This document shows, in pieces, positions 22,223-35,987 of a DNA stretch of 64,000 nt (its first letter is position 1; every line of letters starts with the position of its first letter). The stretch is from NCBI GenBank assembly GCA_003342895.1, contig PTFA01000012.1:8666252-8730251 (forward strand), written 5' to 3'. The stretch comes from Casuarius casuarius. Lineage: Eukaryota > Chordata > Aves > Casuariiformes > Casuariidae. The notes under the pieces were generated by a model. That model was not told where the DNA came from, searched no databases, and saw only the letters and a list, made by a program, of their open reading frames with translations. Both the position numbers and the translations under genes were made by a program.

Positions 22223-25200
22223 TTTCTCTGTTTTTATGTCGCTCTGCAAGACTACAACATCTAATGAAATGTATTTGAAATAAACAGATTAGAATTTGTT
22301 CTACAGCCTTTCAAGGGCTCACATGTGATTATTAAAGGAATATTTTTATCTTTGACATACTTAGAAGTATGCGTTTTTTTCCTATCCGAGATCTAGAAAT
22401 TAAGACTACATCTATGCATTCAAATACTCCAGAAATTCTGCACACTGCAGGGTCTCCTAACTTTACTCTACAAAAGAGAAATCGCTGCAGTGTTTGCCAG
22501 AATCTGTTGCTGATGTTTATGCATGCTTTATCCACTAAATTAAATATGGAGTGGTCAAGATAAGGAGACAAAGATTAAGTTAGAGATTTAATTTAAAAAA
22601 ATGTAAACTCTTTTCAAGTAACAGCTTCTCTTCTTATTTGTGCTCGATTTCTTCAGTCAGCTCAATCAAAGCTCATTTTGAAGGTACAATGATGCAACAG
22701 TTCTCAAGAGAGGGTAAGCACAAAGCATGTTTTGGAAAGGTGGATATATACCTATCCCAGACTGGAAAGAAAAAGAGGACAGCAAATGAACAGGAACAAG
22801 GGAAGGCTGAGGAGAAATTTTCATGACAGTGTAAAGAAAGAAGTGCACGAAATAATTCAGGGAAAGCCAAACACTACCCCAAATTGAAGCTTTTCTGCAT
22901 TTTGCTATTGACCCTAAATGAGTCAATTTCTGCTGAAAAAGTCTAATCATTATTTATTAAACACTCCCAAGTTTCAGTAAAATGGCCCAGTTTGAAAACT
23001 GACATTAAAGCTGTCAGTTAAATGAAGCAGACATCAGGTTCTTTTAAAAAAAATAGAAAAAAAGTCTTTCTTCTCTTAGAACATATGATGTCATCTTTTT
23101 TTCTTAATGTGAAAAATGCCGTTTCAGAAATTTTTTCAATCAGGATTCATTAAGGGAACAGTCCACAGATGAATGCCCAAGGCTTGCCCTACCAGAAAGA
23201 AAATGGAAAAAAAAAAGACTTCTTTTTTGTTATCTCTGAATTGGTATTCACTGCTTGTCTCACTCTAAAGCACATTAAACTGATTAGCTGTGTTTATTCA
23301 CATAATAGTTGCAGGCCAGGACACATGTTGAGAAACATTATATAACTTATTAATAGGAATTATTATTTGTGGGCTGCCATAAGTGCTCATAAAGTAAAAG
23401 CTTCATGACTTGCTTTTCCATTATTTTAGCAGTATGAGAAATGTCACATTTGTAAACTGCTATCTGCTTCCCAGAAGCTTTTAGAACATTTTAACAGTAC
23501 TAATAGCATCTGATATTTTTTCTTTTTTGGTAAACAACAGAGTAAAGAAAGATATAACTGCTGTAAAACAAATGCATGCTATTTCAAATTAAGATTTGAG
23601 CTTAACTAAGAAAAGGCAGATGCTTGGGCTTAGCTTTGATTTGTATAATAAAGAGGGAGATTAGTAGTTATCTAAGAAACTTTATACTATTCACTCTTCC
23701 TATAAGCTCTTGCGATTACTAAATTTAGTAATTTACCATCTATAAAGCAATTCCATGAAAATAAAAAGCTTTTCAAGAGGCATAAACTTTACTGAATAAA
23801 TTCCCTATGGTTCTCAGTTTACGTTACCCCGATATCTATGGTCCACATTAATGCAATACCTGATTAAGTCCCAAAATCAAAATTACAGACATTAGCAGGG
23901 TTGGTCAAGTTTAAGTCATACAAAAGAACTGCAGCAAGAGTTCAGAAAAAAGAAAAAAAAAGCTTCCAGAGTTCTGAAATTTCCATTGCTGAATGGTTAG
24001 CTTTCACTTTATCATCTTATTTGAAAGGAGAGAGTTCAATTACATTTCCATCTCAAAGCTTAATTTTTTAAAACAGTTTGTGACAATTACACCTCGAGAG
24101 TCACTCTTTCAAGAAGCACACCTGAAGCATGTATGCAATTATCTTAATTTTACGTGGAAAGATAAAAATGCAGTTGACAAAATGGACACTAATGTATACA
24201 GCTGGATGTCTATGTACATGAATACCAAATTGATATATGAAATCTTAGTCACAGAATCAACATTTTAGGGATATAATAGAAAAAAATCATTTTTTCAGAA
24301 TATAGGCTCCTCTAGGAAAGATCCAAGAAACCAAAATTTTTTTTGATTTATACCCATTCTGAAATAGGCCCTACACCCCTTTCAAGAATAAATTTTTTTG
24401 TTGATGACAGCTTTATCATTCTAAAACATGAAAAAATATAGTCCCTGGCCTCATGCCACTCATCTGAGCACAGCAAAATCCTGAAGGTTGCTTTGGCCAG
24501 AGGAAACCAGCCTTGCTGAAAGCGCACAAGAAATGGTGGAAGAGAAGACGAGAGATGCTGTCATGATGGATGCCCATTCCAGGCCCTGTGAAGGGTCAGC
24601 AGCTGCACCCAGAGCATGCAGTTAAATGGCAGGTTTTAAACCACTCTGTTTAAAGGAGTCTTGCTAGACAGTCTGTCCAACAATGTCCAGGAAACCATTT
24701 CTGTTCTGTGCTCCAGTCTTTCTGATTTTCCTTTTATGTTTGTGTTATTCTTTTATGTTTATCCTTCATAACCTGATCCAAACTCTACTTTTTTGTGTTT
24801 TTCACTATTTAGCCAAATTTAGGCAAGCTGCTTCTTACCATACTTCCTACCCTTCCTCCACCCTGCGATAATTTAACTTGCTGTCGTTAGCATTACTTCA
24901 TAAGAATGCAACCTTTTCCTTACCTCCTTTTTCCCCAGAGGAAATCTTTCTTCCTGTAAGATTTTATCTACTGATTTTCTGAGCTTACGTATGTTTGTAT
25001 TATTGAAGTCCACTATTTAGATTTTTTGTTCCTTCTCCTTTCTTTCCTACAGATTGTGAACTCTTCACCCTCACCTAAGTGGCGCTGCACCCTCCTCACA
25101 GTCTCAAGCAGTTTTCCTCTAAGAGTTAGAATCAAATTCACAAGAGTTTTCCCTCCAACTTCAAACCTTCAAACTCTCTTTTTTCAGTACCAAAACTTCC

Positions 25201-28200
25201 TCTCTGCTCTTATTAATAAATTTGCAGGTAAAAGAACCTGAAAGGCATTGCAAATAAGTTATAGGACATGATCAGAATTCAAAACTGTCTTGTTAAACTG
25301 AACAAATGATATATCAAAAAATAATACATAATTCAATGTGGATAAATGCAATGACAGAGACAAACTTGTAGTTAGCTTTTTTATGTAAAAGGAATTTAGG
25401 TCTGCAGTGAATGACAAGCACAATATCTCAAGACAGTAATTTCTTTGCAAAAAGGCAAGTATACAAGAAATATAGCTTTCAAAACATACAATGTAGTCTC
25501 TCATTCTATTTGGTGCTGGTAAGACCTCATACATAACCCTGTGCCCTGTCTCAAGAGCTACATTTCAAGAAAGATGAGTACCAAATGAAGGTGGACACAA
25601 CTTTAGTGGACACCAATAAGCATGATCAGACTTTCTTGTCTTGTGATGAAAAACTGAGACTTAGGATTTGTTTATTCTCAAAAAGAGAATATTGAGAGTG
25701 GAAAAGAAACAGATTGACACATAAAAGAAAGGAACAAGCTTGTTTTCTATGTTCATGAAGGTAATCTCACACAGAAAATTCAGGCTGGCCATTACTGAAA
25801 CCTTTCTGTCACTGAGAACAGCAAAGCACTGCCTCAGACTGTCTAAGCAGACAGAGGAGTCTACACCACTGGATGACTGTAGCAGAAAGTAAAACAAAAC
25901 GTGTCTCAAATATATAGCTAGCAATCTTGCCTCAGGAAAAGAGAATAGATTACCTGACTCTTGAGACCCCTGACAGCCTAATTTTATTCATCTTCATCCT
26001 CTTTGGTAAAGTGCAATCAGCTGACAGCCAGAGGGCCATACACAGACCTCCAAAACAGTTTATTAGCTCACTCCCACTAGATTTGTCCAAAGACCCTATG
26101 GGCACAAGTCCACTGCCACTGCCTTCTTTTCAGAAAAAGTCATGACACATCTTCCATTATTTAATGCGTGCATGTGCAGTCATATGCAAAGACTAAGGAA
26201 GAAGACTACAGAAGATAGCAACTGGATCAATACAGGTATCACCTAGATATCAACAGAGCAAATCACTCAGTATATAGTCCTTTCCCCTCACAGGTCTGAG
26301 GAGCTCATGATGGCCTACATGAATTTCTCTCAAGCTGGCAATGCTCTTTCCCAAACTCCTTTTCCCAGGTTCTCTTCAGGCAGGGAATAGGACAAGAGCA
26401 AAACCACAGTAACATGTGCTGCTGCTTCCCCATAATGTCAGACTGACAGTGACTCCAAGCCTTGTGACGGGGAGGACACAGGGTGCTCTGCCTTCTCCCG
26501 CCATTGGAGGACGTTCTGCCCAGAAAGCATCTGCCTAACAGGAAAACCCTGGCTCCACTGACAAAGATGGCATCAACAAACACATTGGCCGTGCTTTAGA
26601 ATATAGCATTGAGTAAATTCTCATAAACAATACGAGGCCACATCCGCAGCTGGCATAAGCTCAGCAGTCTCATTGTTTTAAACAGATCAATCCTGATTGA
26701 TGCCAGCTGAGTATCCAATTCATACAACATTGGTTTTTTTGATCTTCAGATTCTTACAGCATTACTAAGGCTGGAATTCTGAAGTAAAACAGAATTTTTG
26801 AAGCTGTTATGTCTCTACACAAAATGCTCTTCCAGCTCAGAACATGTTCATAAACATGCCAGTTCTACAGGTCTAAACTCACACCCTACTGTGCGTGTTA
26901 TTAGCCTGTGATACTTTCCTCTTTGAATTACCTTTTTCATGCCTTAGCTTCCCCAAATCTTTATTCCATTTAAACTTTCTTCTTTTAAAATGTAACCTCC
27001 TTTTGATCTTGCACATGTGGGGTACTAACAGATATCTCAAAGGATTAATTCCTTCCTTGTGCAGAGCTTTGGCTGTTTATCATTAGTTTAAATGAGATAT
27101 GAAGGACGGAGAAAAAGTAAGTTTTAAGCAAAATTATCTTGACCAAGAAAAGTTGCAAAAAAGTGTCATCTTTCCAAGCATTTTATTTTGAGTGATATAA
27201 AGGTGAAGATTAGAGAAAACTGCACTTCTGACTATTACATTTTTATGGGAGTAATAGTCACATTTGCAGGATTGGCATTTGACACAATGAACTGGAAACT
27301 AAACTGGCATCAGTGCCTGTCAACAAGGGAAGCACACTCTGACAACCTAGAATACACTTAAAATACTTATAAATGCTAAACACAGAAAGTCTTTCCTACA
27401 TCAATGCCAGCTGATATAAGCTAATTAAAGAATTTGATCATTGTGAAAAATCACTGAAGGAGCTAAAAGGAGTAAATGCAGCTTTACATGCATTTGTTCC
27501 CAGTCATGAGGGTTACATAGCAGGAGCAAGGATATAGGTCTGTGAAGGGTTCATGAATGTCAATCCACTCTTATTGTTACAGCAAAGTCCTAATTTAGGC
27601 TCTCTTGCTGACTCCTGGATATGCCCATTTTCAATTCATCATTAGAAGCACAGTTACAGTCGTTTAAGGGACAAAAATAGTAGTTGTACTGGTATTACAG
27701 CATGTAGGTTTTCAGGAATTGCTAGAAATGGACCGACATTCACAGGCAGTGGATGAGCAAGACCTCTAAATAAACACATTCACTGAACAATTCTCAAGAA
27801 GAATTTTCAAGTTTTTACAGAAGTGAATCCTTCTAAATTTCTGAAGGCTTCACGTGTCTTTCCGTGGCAAGTGCCTACTTCCCAGAAAGCAAGAGCATCA
27901 GTTGTATGCCAGAGTCAGCAGCACACATACAAACAGAGTGCTGGGTGAGACGTGGCATCAGGAGCAACAGATCATTCTGCTCAGAACAGCAAATGAATGT
28001 GCTTCTGGGCCATTAGGAAGATTTGAAAAAATACAGCTTTTGTTTCCTCTCATTGTTTAATAAAAACAGAAAAACAATTGACTGGAGTTAGAAAATAGAA
28101 ACCTAGTAGTCTGATGTACTGGTAAAGTCACTCTATCTATTACAATAACTTCCACTGTTATTAGCAACTGTTATTTGTGCAGGCTTATACCACACAACCT

Positions 28201-28315
28201 GTCAATACTCAACATCGATTCTTCAATCTTAGATGGTTCCCATTTTTCCATGCAGCTGACACTTTAAGGAGGAGAACACAAATTCGCACAGCTACCAGAT
28301 AAACGAACAGATAAT
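22223..28315. other. Unassigned unique noncoding DNA
   Basis: About 6 kb with no supported gene. Minor items: A8-A9 runs near 23,046-23,061, 23,207-23,216 and 23,949-23,961; an AT-rich patch with 'ttataacttattaatagg' near 23,340-23,365 next to 'gggctgccataagtgctcat', which has a conserved-element look; a GC-richer block at 26,290-26,580 with a featureless 92-codon minus frame; and a T/C-rich stretch at 24,690-24,790. None was recognised as a known family. Confidence 0.55.
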
Positions 28316-28356
28316 GAAGGCTGGATCAGATGAACCTTCTTTCCAATTCTAACTAA
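28316..28356 (+). mobile_element. Possible CR1 3' tail scrap, sense
   Basis: 'aaggctggatcagatgaac' then 'tttccaattctaac' resembles the sense 3' end of CR1 ('gggctggactagatgacctt...ttccaaccctaac'). It is only about 40 bases and lacks the terminal octamer repeat, so it is a weak call. Confidence 0.3.
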
Positions 28357-29530
28357 AAGTGACAGGAAATTATCAGCTTTCTTGGTGAATTTTTTCGTCT
28401 GTCACCTACAGTACCAAGAAGTAAGTTACTAGCAAATAGCAAATATACAATTTGATTTGGATTGTGTGTCTTTTTTCCTCCATTAAAAAAAAATTGAAAT
28501 GTTTGCAAGTATTTAAGGATCATGCACATCACATCTACCTTTGCTAAAGTATAGTGGGCAGTTTCTAAGTAGCTATAGTTATTCTGATTAGTGTAAAAGG
28601 AGAGTAATGACTTATATAATTCTTATCTAAAATGCTATCCTTTCAGACTGCATGTAAATGATAGATTTACCTCCTAAACAATATCTGGCATTCCCAAGGG
28701 ATATTTGGATTTTCCAGCAGGTGGCAGGTATCACATTTTTTGATGTCCATACCACAGATCATTTTCAAATACTTTGTGTAGGATGTCTTGCCCATTACAT
28801 GACATTCACAAATACCACTCTTAAATCCACACATCCTTCAGTCATATGTAAATCCAAGCTTGATTTTAACAATGACAATTTACACATCAGCATTTCCAGA
28901 CCCAAGACAGAAGAGATTAGGATTACACATTAGGATTTAGTTCACTTCTCCGACCCAAGTGAAGTATGGCTCATTCATGACCATCTACCTCTTGCTGTAC
29001 GCACAGGGCCTGTTTCAGTAATTGCTGAGGATGTGGTGTATATGAGAACAGAATATCCATGGGGTAATCTACCATGCTGGCTGAAGAGAATTTAGCCAAA
29101 AGGAAACCTCGAACTTTTCAAGTTTTGGATAATAGCAGTTAGGCAAATTTGCCTTCCATACTTGTAACTCCATTGCAATATGGATACACTTCAACACAGA
29201 ACAGCCTGAAGAAAACGTGACTAATTCAGCAGATTTATTGACAAGTTATCCTATTGAATCATTTAGAGAAGTATTCAGATAGGTTTCATACTGGGAGAAA
29301 TGCAAATGACTGTCACAAGATGTGCCTGAATGAAAGGACAGCTTGTACATTTACATGGACTCACCCTTGGGTTCAGAAGGAACCACGCTCTCAGGGAGAT
29401 GTATCCTGAGAGAAGCATACGTGGCATACAAGTGCCAGCTGTTCCTACGTGTGCGCCGAGCCAGATGTCCCCTGGTGAGGCTCATGAGCCACTTCCTGAA
29501 CCATTTTCTTTTCAAGTAGTTGGGGTGGGG
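28357..29530. other. Unassigned unique noncoding DNA
   Basis: No recognised gene. The 81-91 codon open frames here (28,658-28,933 and 29,330-29,575) are featureless, and the second ends in the phenylalanine run made by the following T tract. Confidence 0.55.
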
Positions 29531-29573
29531 TTTTTTGTTTGTTTGTTTGTTTCTGTTTTTTTTTTTTTTTTTT
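29531..29573 (+). repeat. (TTTG)n followed by T18
   Basis: A T6 start and four TTTG units run through 'ttctg' into an 18-base T tract. Read on the minus strand this is A18 followed by (CAAA)n. It could be an old A-rich retroposon tail, but no retroposon body was recognised on the minus strand upstream (higher coordinates). Confidence 0.9.
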
Positions 29574-30699
29574 GACTCTGACGCACTTCACAGACGCATA
29601 AGGAGTACTTTCTGCCCAGAGGAAGAGTAAAAGAGGAAGATGCTTTGAACAATCCTGAGCACTTGTGAAAGGGAAAGGAACAACTTAGTGCAGTACTGGG
29701 ATGCTGTGAAATAGGAACAGCAGAGTGCATACATCAATTATCAGCTGAAGAACTATATTATAAACATCCAATATCCAGGGATGACAAAAACAGAGGAATA
29801 TTCCTGCAGAAAGTTTTCCTGTGACCAGTCAATCATCAGACGATTGATCAACATTTCTGAAAACATGGGTTCTGCATTCTCTCAGCTTATTTGTTTGCTG
29901 GCTTTGAGGCTATGCTGTGTTATCATTTATTCATCCTTACAGCCTTAACTCTCTAATCATACTGCTGGTGACAGAAGTGCTTTGTAGGAATTGAAGTTTC
30001 TATAGGTCAGTGCTGGCAAAGTAATTTGTAATTACTGCTGTGTTTAACAGGTGTTAATAAATTACATTTAAACAGAAAAAGGATGGTAAGGCAATAGCTC
30101 ATTCTGCACTATGGTTCTGGGGCTCAAAGAGCAAGCAGTACTGCATAACTTGTATTCTGACGGGCAGGTCTTCAGATGAACATCTCCTATATGTCATAAT
30201 TTCATTATCGCCATTATTAATAATCTTATATTTATAAACACAAGAATTCTAGAACATATGCAGGTATATATCACACCAGCACTTCGTTGACACTTTTAAG
30301 TATTTTTTCACACTTTTCCATAGTTACTGTGTTTTTAATGACACTAAAAAGGTCCTCACCCTACCAGCTATTCTGTTTAGGAATTTGCACCAAAAAAGGA
30401 TATCCACTGAAATCAAAGCACTATAATCAGCTACATGGGGTCCTTCTGTGCAACTAGTCACTCAGCCCAGCAGAGAAGCCACGACATTGCAGGTGTAGAT
30501 CTGTTCATAACCATGAAGGTGCCACCAATAACTGGTATGGATGCTAGATTTGCATAATTAGCACAGGCTAACTTAATCCTTGTCTTTTGGGCCAGCAGGA
30601 GTCCTATATACATATATTTATAAAGCTGATTTAAAGCTTTGTAATTGGGCTTACATGGAACAGAAGCCGGAAAGTTCATTGGGGTTAATTTCACCCTAA
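29574..30699. other. Unassigned unique noncoding DNA
   Basis: No gene recognised. It includes the homeodomain-like cluster at 30,012-30,068, listed separately. Confidence 0.55.
30012..30068. promoter_or_regulatory. Candidate homeodomain-motif cluster
   Basis: 'gtaatttgtaattac' at 30,021-30,035 is a near-palindrome holding two TAATT/AATTA cores. It is followed by 'aacaggtg' (an E-box-like CAGGTG) and 'ttaataaattac'. The density of these words resembles developmental enhancers, but this is suggestion only. Confidence 0.2.
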
Positions 30700-30785
30700 G
30701 GCCTTGATTCTGCAAAGAGATAAACTCATGCTTAATTTTAAGCATGTGTTTAAGCTCCATTGATTTCTACAGAGCTCAGCTGATT
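30700..30785 (+). repeat. Ancient palindromic repeat, copy 1
   Basis: 'ccttgattctgcaaag', then 'ataaactcatgcttaa' (30,720-30,735), then 'ttttaagcatgtgtttaag' and 'ctccattgatttc'. This recalls an old sauropsid repeat whose text runs roughly 'cctgattcagcaaagcacttaagcatgtgcttaactttaagcatgtg', followed by a 'ccattgatttcaatgg' centre. The 16-mer 'ataaactcatgcttaa' recurs exactly, in the opposite orientation, in the 46.2 kb copy. The family name is not recalled. The palindromic structure suggests a nonautonomous DNA transposon. Confidence 0.55.
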
Positions 30786-33700
30786 TATAGCAGCTGAAAA
30801 TCTTCCATGTGTTTCATCATCTAAGCCTTAGATCAGTTATTTATAGCTGTGTACAAAGAATCAGAAAATATTTTTCACTAAAATGACAGTTCTCATCTGA
30901 AAATCCAGAATAAGTATTCTAAATATTATCAAACAGCAAGTTTTGTTTGTATACAGTATACTATATTGAATCATAAGCACTACCGTTTCCATTTGGCAGA
31001 GTAAGAAATTGAAGTAGTGGCGGATATATGGCCAAACTTTTATTTTTAAGTCGGCTCTACTTTTTCCACTCTTAATTTATTGGCATAATTTCTCATCCAG
31101 TCTTTTAACACCTGAAAACAATTACTGGCACAAAAAGATGCTTATTACAGGGCAGACTGAAAATTTGTTGCTAAATTGTTTCTGCACAGTTAAAAAGCTA
31201 TTGAGTGAGTCAGGTGGAGAACCTGCTTCCTAAATCTGTGATTTCTGGTCTGAATGGGAGGCCATGCTACTAAATTATGGAAGCAAAGACATATAAGACA
31301 CCACGTCTGATTGCACTGGAAACATGCTGTACAGCACTCTTGCATCCCTGACTTTTTACATTTCTCCTTTTCATCCCTACATACTCCAAAACATAGTGCT
31401 GGCTTTTACGATGCATTCTCCGACAACAGGCTCTTTCCGTTGTTTATTGCATAATATTTCCATTCTCTGCTTTTCAGCCCGTTAACATGCAGGTTATGTC
31501 TGTACTTTCCTACATATCGTACCTTGTGGACTAATCTCTCAAATGAGTTTTCAGTGTAATGCTGACTTCTAACTCACCCACCAACTCCCTATTTTGCTGC
31601 TGTTGGTAAATTCAATCAAGAAAGAAAGAAAAGAAAATCCCTGTCCTTAGTGCCATATTTGAGCTACCTCAAACAACTCATCAGATCTGGGGTAAACCCC
31701 AGGTCCCAGAAAAAAAAAAGTCCAGTCTCTGGAAGCCTAAAACACTCTGCCTAACCACGTATTTCACCTAGCTAAAACCCAAGTCACAGTTCAAATTACT
31801 CTCAGTCGTAAACAAGGAGCAAGTCTACCTTTTCTATTTTCAGGTTTGCTACTGCAACCTGATGTGGAGTCATACCTTAGCCACCACTATTTCAAAGCTA
31901 TACGCATATAGCATCACTCTAATTCTACTATCACCTTCGTCCAACAAGGCAGAGCATACGGGGGACCCAGAGCACATAGGAACCTTTGAATAGTCTCCCT
32001 GCTCTCCAGGACAGTTCTTCTCTTATTAAACCCTTTTATTAAACCCAAGCATCACTACTACCACAGCCCGTTACTTGTGAAGCCACAGTGACCTGGCACC
32101 CAAAGCATATCTTGCATACTTACGCATTTTCTTAAGCAAATCACAATAACACACTGACATGTTTTACACACCAGAATATAAATTCTGCAGTAATAAAAGT
32201 CAGAAGTGGAATGATGGATAAGCATTATAGTTAATGTAAATAACGTAGGCCAGAGCTGGCTTCTCCTCTTCATCCAACAGAGGAAGAGCCATTTTTCAAA
32301 GCTTTCTAGCCTCAGGCCTTACATGTATATGAACACGAGAATTCTCACTTCAGCTTCGCTGATGTCAGGGGAATGTGTAAGCATCTGATGCATCATGAAA
32401 AATCAAATTGGGAGAAGAGGAGATTGTTTTTGTTTTTATTGTCTAGCCTTGTCTAAAACTAGATAATTCTGGTTTTTTATCCACAATATAAAAAGAGTTG
32501 GAAGTAGGGGCATATTTTTGTCTTTCTCCATAGAGATTCAGAGCTCGCTAATCAAACCAATCCAATCCAATCTCATTTTAAATGTAGGTATAATGAAAGC
32601 CACTGAGTCAGATTAGTTCAATTATCACGACTGAAGGTGTTAAAAAAAACAAAACAAAAACTGAAAGCATTTAAGTAAGTTCTGAGATAAAGAGGTCCTA
32701 AAAGAAAAGAATCTTGGAAGAAGTAGAACCACATGAAACTCGACTGCAAGAGATATTTTAGGCTGATGTCTACCACCAGGAGAGGGGACAAACAGTGTGA
32801 CCATTGATTCCACAAGGGTTCTGCAGTCAACATCAGTCAGGCCAAAATTTCACACTAGATGCTGTAACCATGCCTTTGCTTTGAGTATGGTGAAGAGAGA
32901 GTAAAGACTGCACACATTTCCAGCCCTTGAATTACATTCAGAAAGATACATGGTGTGCACACACACAGAGGTAGCAATCACTGTTACATCTTCATAGAAA
33001 AAACACAGAGCACTCTTGAAGTATTCTATTTTAGGGCCAAAGGGATCAAATGGGAAAGTACAAGAAAAGAGAAGGAAGAAATCTTGAAGGACTGAGACAG
33101 AGAGCGACCAAGAGCGAACAGGTAGGAGTAATGAGAAAGATAGTGGTTAGCACCTATCTGTGCCTTCTTCCCCATAGACTGAGCGCTCAGTAAGCCATAT
33201 TACCTGAACACGTCTCATCTTTTGCTTCCTTTGTCTCTTTAAGTTCTCTTCCTTACCTTTCAAATGACCTTATCTCCTTTAGACTGTTTTTCATTTCTTT
33301 CCCATAGCTACAATGTCAGACCAGTGTTTTCATTTTGCTACATGTTGGATGAATTGTCTGGTTTGGGAGCTATAAGGAATTTTTCCCGCCATTCCATTCC
33401 CACCATTTTGGTGGTATCCTTTCACTTTATTTGCAGTTTTAGTGAGGCACAGATAAACTGAGAGCCATAACATTTAAAAATTTAAAGTTAGGAAAGATCA
33501 GCCTGTTAGCTGGCTGCTATTTGTAGTGTTCAGTGAATGGCTGACCAACTCTCAGATTTTTTTTCCCCACAAAAGATTAGGGTGCTTCATGGTTTTGTGA
33601 ACTCAAACTCCTCTGGTGATCTCAATCCTTGTACACACTACTAGAGAGAATTCACAGGTGAGCGGAGTAAGTGGCAAATGTTTGCCGAGAGCTGCTGGTA

Positions 33701-34379
33701 CAGTAGTATGCCCTATGGAAAAGCCAATGTGGGAGTAGAGAACCCTCCTTCATTTTTAATTTATAAAATATTATTCTGCCACTTGAAATGCCCTACATGT
33801 CCACCTTGTTTTCAACCATGTATCCTGATCAGTGAAACTGTTATCAGATACTAACTGTAAAGACACGAGAGAAAAAAAAAATGGAGATGTTACTGGTGTC
33901 TATGGTACTCACACAGAACATGTTGCAGGGAAGAAATATAATGAAATATGGAATTTAATTGAAAATGGAAGAAATATAGAAAAACCCACACGGTGCTTCA
34001 GAGCAATGATTCTTACACAGAATCTCTTGTTGGCTGTCTGCTAGTCCCAAAAACATACACAAAATTGTTCAAAGAAATTACCACCATTGCCATTAAACAT
34101 AGATTTGTTAATAGTAGCAGCCCCACATAAACTCTTCCATCTATAATTATTCTAGAGAACAATCTTGTTTTTCAATAAAGAGTAACAGAATGATACTGCG
34201 CTCCGGCTGGATGAGAGAAAAGGGAATTGCACTAAGTGACAGCTGGACTGTTGCTCTAGATTAAGATCCTCTAAGGGAATGGGAAGATGATTCCAGCTTA
34301 TTAAAGAAAACCAAATTACACCGTCCTGACTGACCAGCTGGACAGCGAAGCAATCTCTCATTGGTCAATGAACATCCTG
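30786..34379. other. Unassigned unique noncoding DNA
   Basis: No gene recognised. A short perfect-arm palindrome 'ctggggtaaaccccag' lies at 31,687-31,702 and an A-rich purine patch at 31,620-31,640. Open frames of 65-71 codons are featureless. Confidence 0.55.
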
Positions 34380-34500
34380 TCACTTGGCCATGGTGAAAGG
34401 CCTGTCATTCAGAATATACTTGAAGCATTAGTTATGCTAATTTGTATAAATGGATGAAGGGATATCTCCCTAATGCATTTCTCTTTGCAGACAGGTGTGA
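34380..34500 (+). promoter_or_regulatory. Candidate conserved element with octamer and acceptor-like site
   Basis: 'atgctaat' at 34,434-34,441 matches the octamer ATGCWAAT bound by POU proteins and is followed by a TATA-like 'gtataaat'. At 34,471-34,490 'taatgcatttctctttgcag' looks like a plus-strand splice acceptor: pyrimidine tract plus CAG. No downstream exon with a clear reading frame and donor is visible, so an exon is not called. The mix of motifs makes it worth an alignment check. Confidence 0.2.
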
Positions 34501-35987
34501 CGATAGGAAACCTGATCAGGCAAGCAGTATGGTTTCAGAGGACGGTTTTCTGAAGGGAGAGGAAAGCATTAGAATGGGCAAAAGGGTAATTTGAGAGGTA
34601 ATTTGATTTTGTGAACTCCATATGACTCGTGAGGCTCCACATGAAATGTTGATGAGTGTCCACAGCTAGACTGAAGGCACGGAAGGTCAGAGTGGAGTCT
34701 TCTGCCTGTTTCTGTCTTTGTCCTTTATTCTCGCAAACTCAAAATGCATTCAATCAGGAAGGGACAGAAGCGCTCTGAAATGTAACTTAATGCCTAAAAT
34801 AATGTTCTACTGCTGTCTTTATATTAACATTTGTCAACCTTAATATGTCATTCCCTTACATGCAGCAGTACAAGCAATCTCTGTAGTTAGAATCAAGTTT
34901 CCTAATTCTTTTTGAAATATGACAGAATTTTTATGAAGTTGAAGAATGGATCATTTTGAAAGAGAAATGCATGGAATAATGCTGAAGGATTACCGTCTTA
35001 ATGTGTGTATAGGGGGTGGGGAAGGAAGAAGAACCAAGACTTCAAATTTTAATACATGGTTTGAAAGGGATATAATTCCAGGGAGCCCTATGAAAACATT
35101 GGGGCCACATCAGAGAGGAAAGAAAATTAATTCTTTGACATTAACAAACAGTTATACCTCAGGAAAAGTATCCTCCCCTGTAACTACTGACAAGTTAACC
35201 CAGTATCTTTACTATGTTCCAAGTTACATCCTTGTAACACTAGTTATATCTTTTTATTATACTTAGTTGACTTACATATACTAGCTAGCCAGGAATAATA
35301 GCCTTAAAACACATCCATAAAACTCTTTAGTACTTGATATGCTAAAGATGAAAGTGAATAATCTGTATCTGTTATGTACCCAGCAAGGAAAGAGGATCTC
35401 AAATTTTGCTCATATGTTACTACAGGTGTTCAATTAGGGGTAAATCTGCTAATGGACCTCGCTGTCACTTTTGTTGCATCCTACAGTAGACAGTTCTGCG
35501 TTCCTTGGATTCTACGAGTCTGCCAAACTAACCAGGTCCTGATGCTGCCAGTCTGCTCACAAGTCAATCTTGAGCTTAAACGTGGTTGGCATTCTGAAAA
35601 CAGGTACTGTACCCTCCTCCACATCTTGACTGCAGCGTTCAGCGGGCTCAGCTCCACCCCCAGCACTCTCCTCCACATTTGGTACTTCCCTGTTTAGTCA
35701 TCTCTTTTCTCTCAGCTTCATGACTTCTACAAATCCAGCTTTTAGGGGACATTCTTTCCCTGTGCATTGCATAACTGGATAACAAAAATCAGCAGGAACT
35801 ATTCACGGACACACCAAAGTCCTTCTGTGGCTTCAGCTTAACATTACACCTGTAAGTAGTCCCACTGAGCCCAAGGGGATATTCACACAGTTAGTGTGCT
35901 ACAGAGTTGGCCTACACCTGGGGACATGGTTGAACTCAGTTGCTATACCTTTGGATGAGTCATTATTCACATGATACATTTCTTAGT
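34501..35987. other. Unassigned unique noncoding DNA
   Basis: Contains two overlapping-length plus frames (34,946-35,266, 106 codons; 35,374-35,697, 107 codons). Neither shows a domain or family resemblance and neither has convincing splice context. Not called. Confidence 0.5.

Noticed and set aside
26370..26410. 'gaataggacaagagcaaaac' as CR1 sequence
   Set aside because: Shares a short phrase with CR1 ('aggacaagagg') but neighbouring bases do not follow the element.
29531..29573. T-tract as an inverted poly-A tail of a retroposon
   Set aside because: No retroposon body identified at higher coordinates on the minus strand; better explained as simple TTTG/T repeat.
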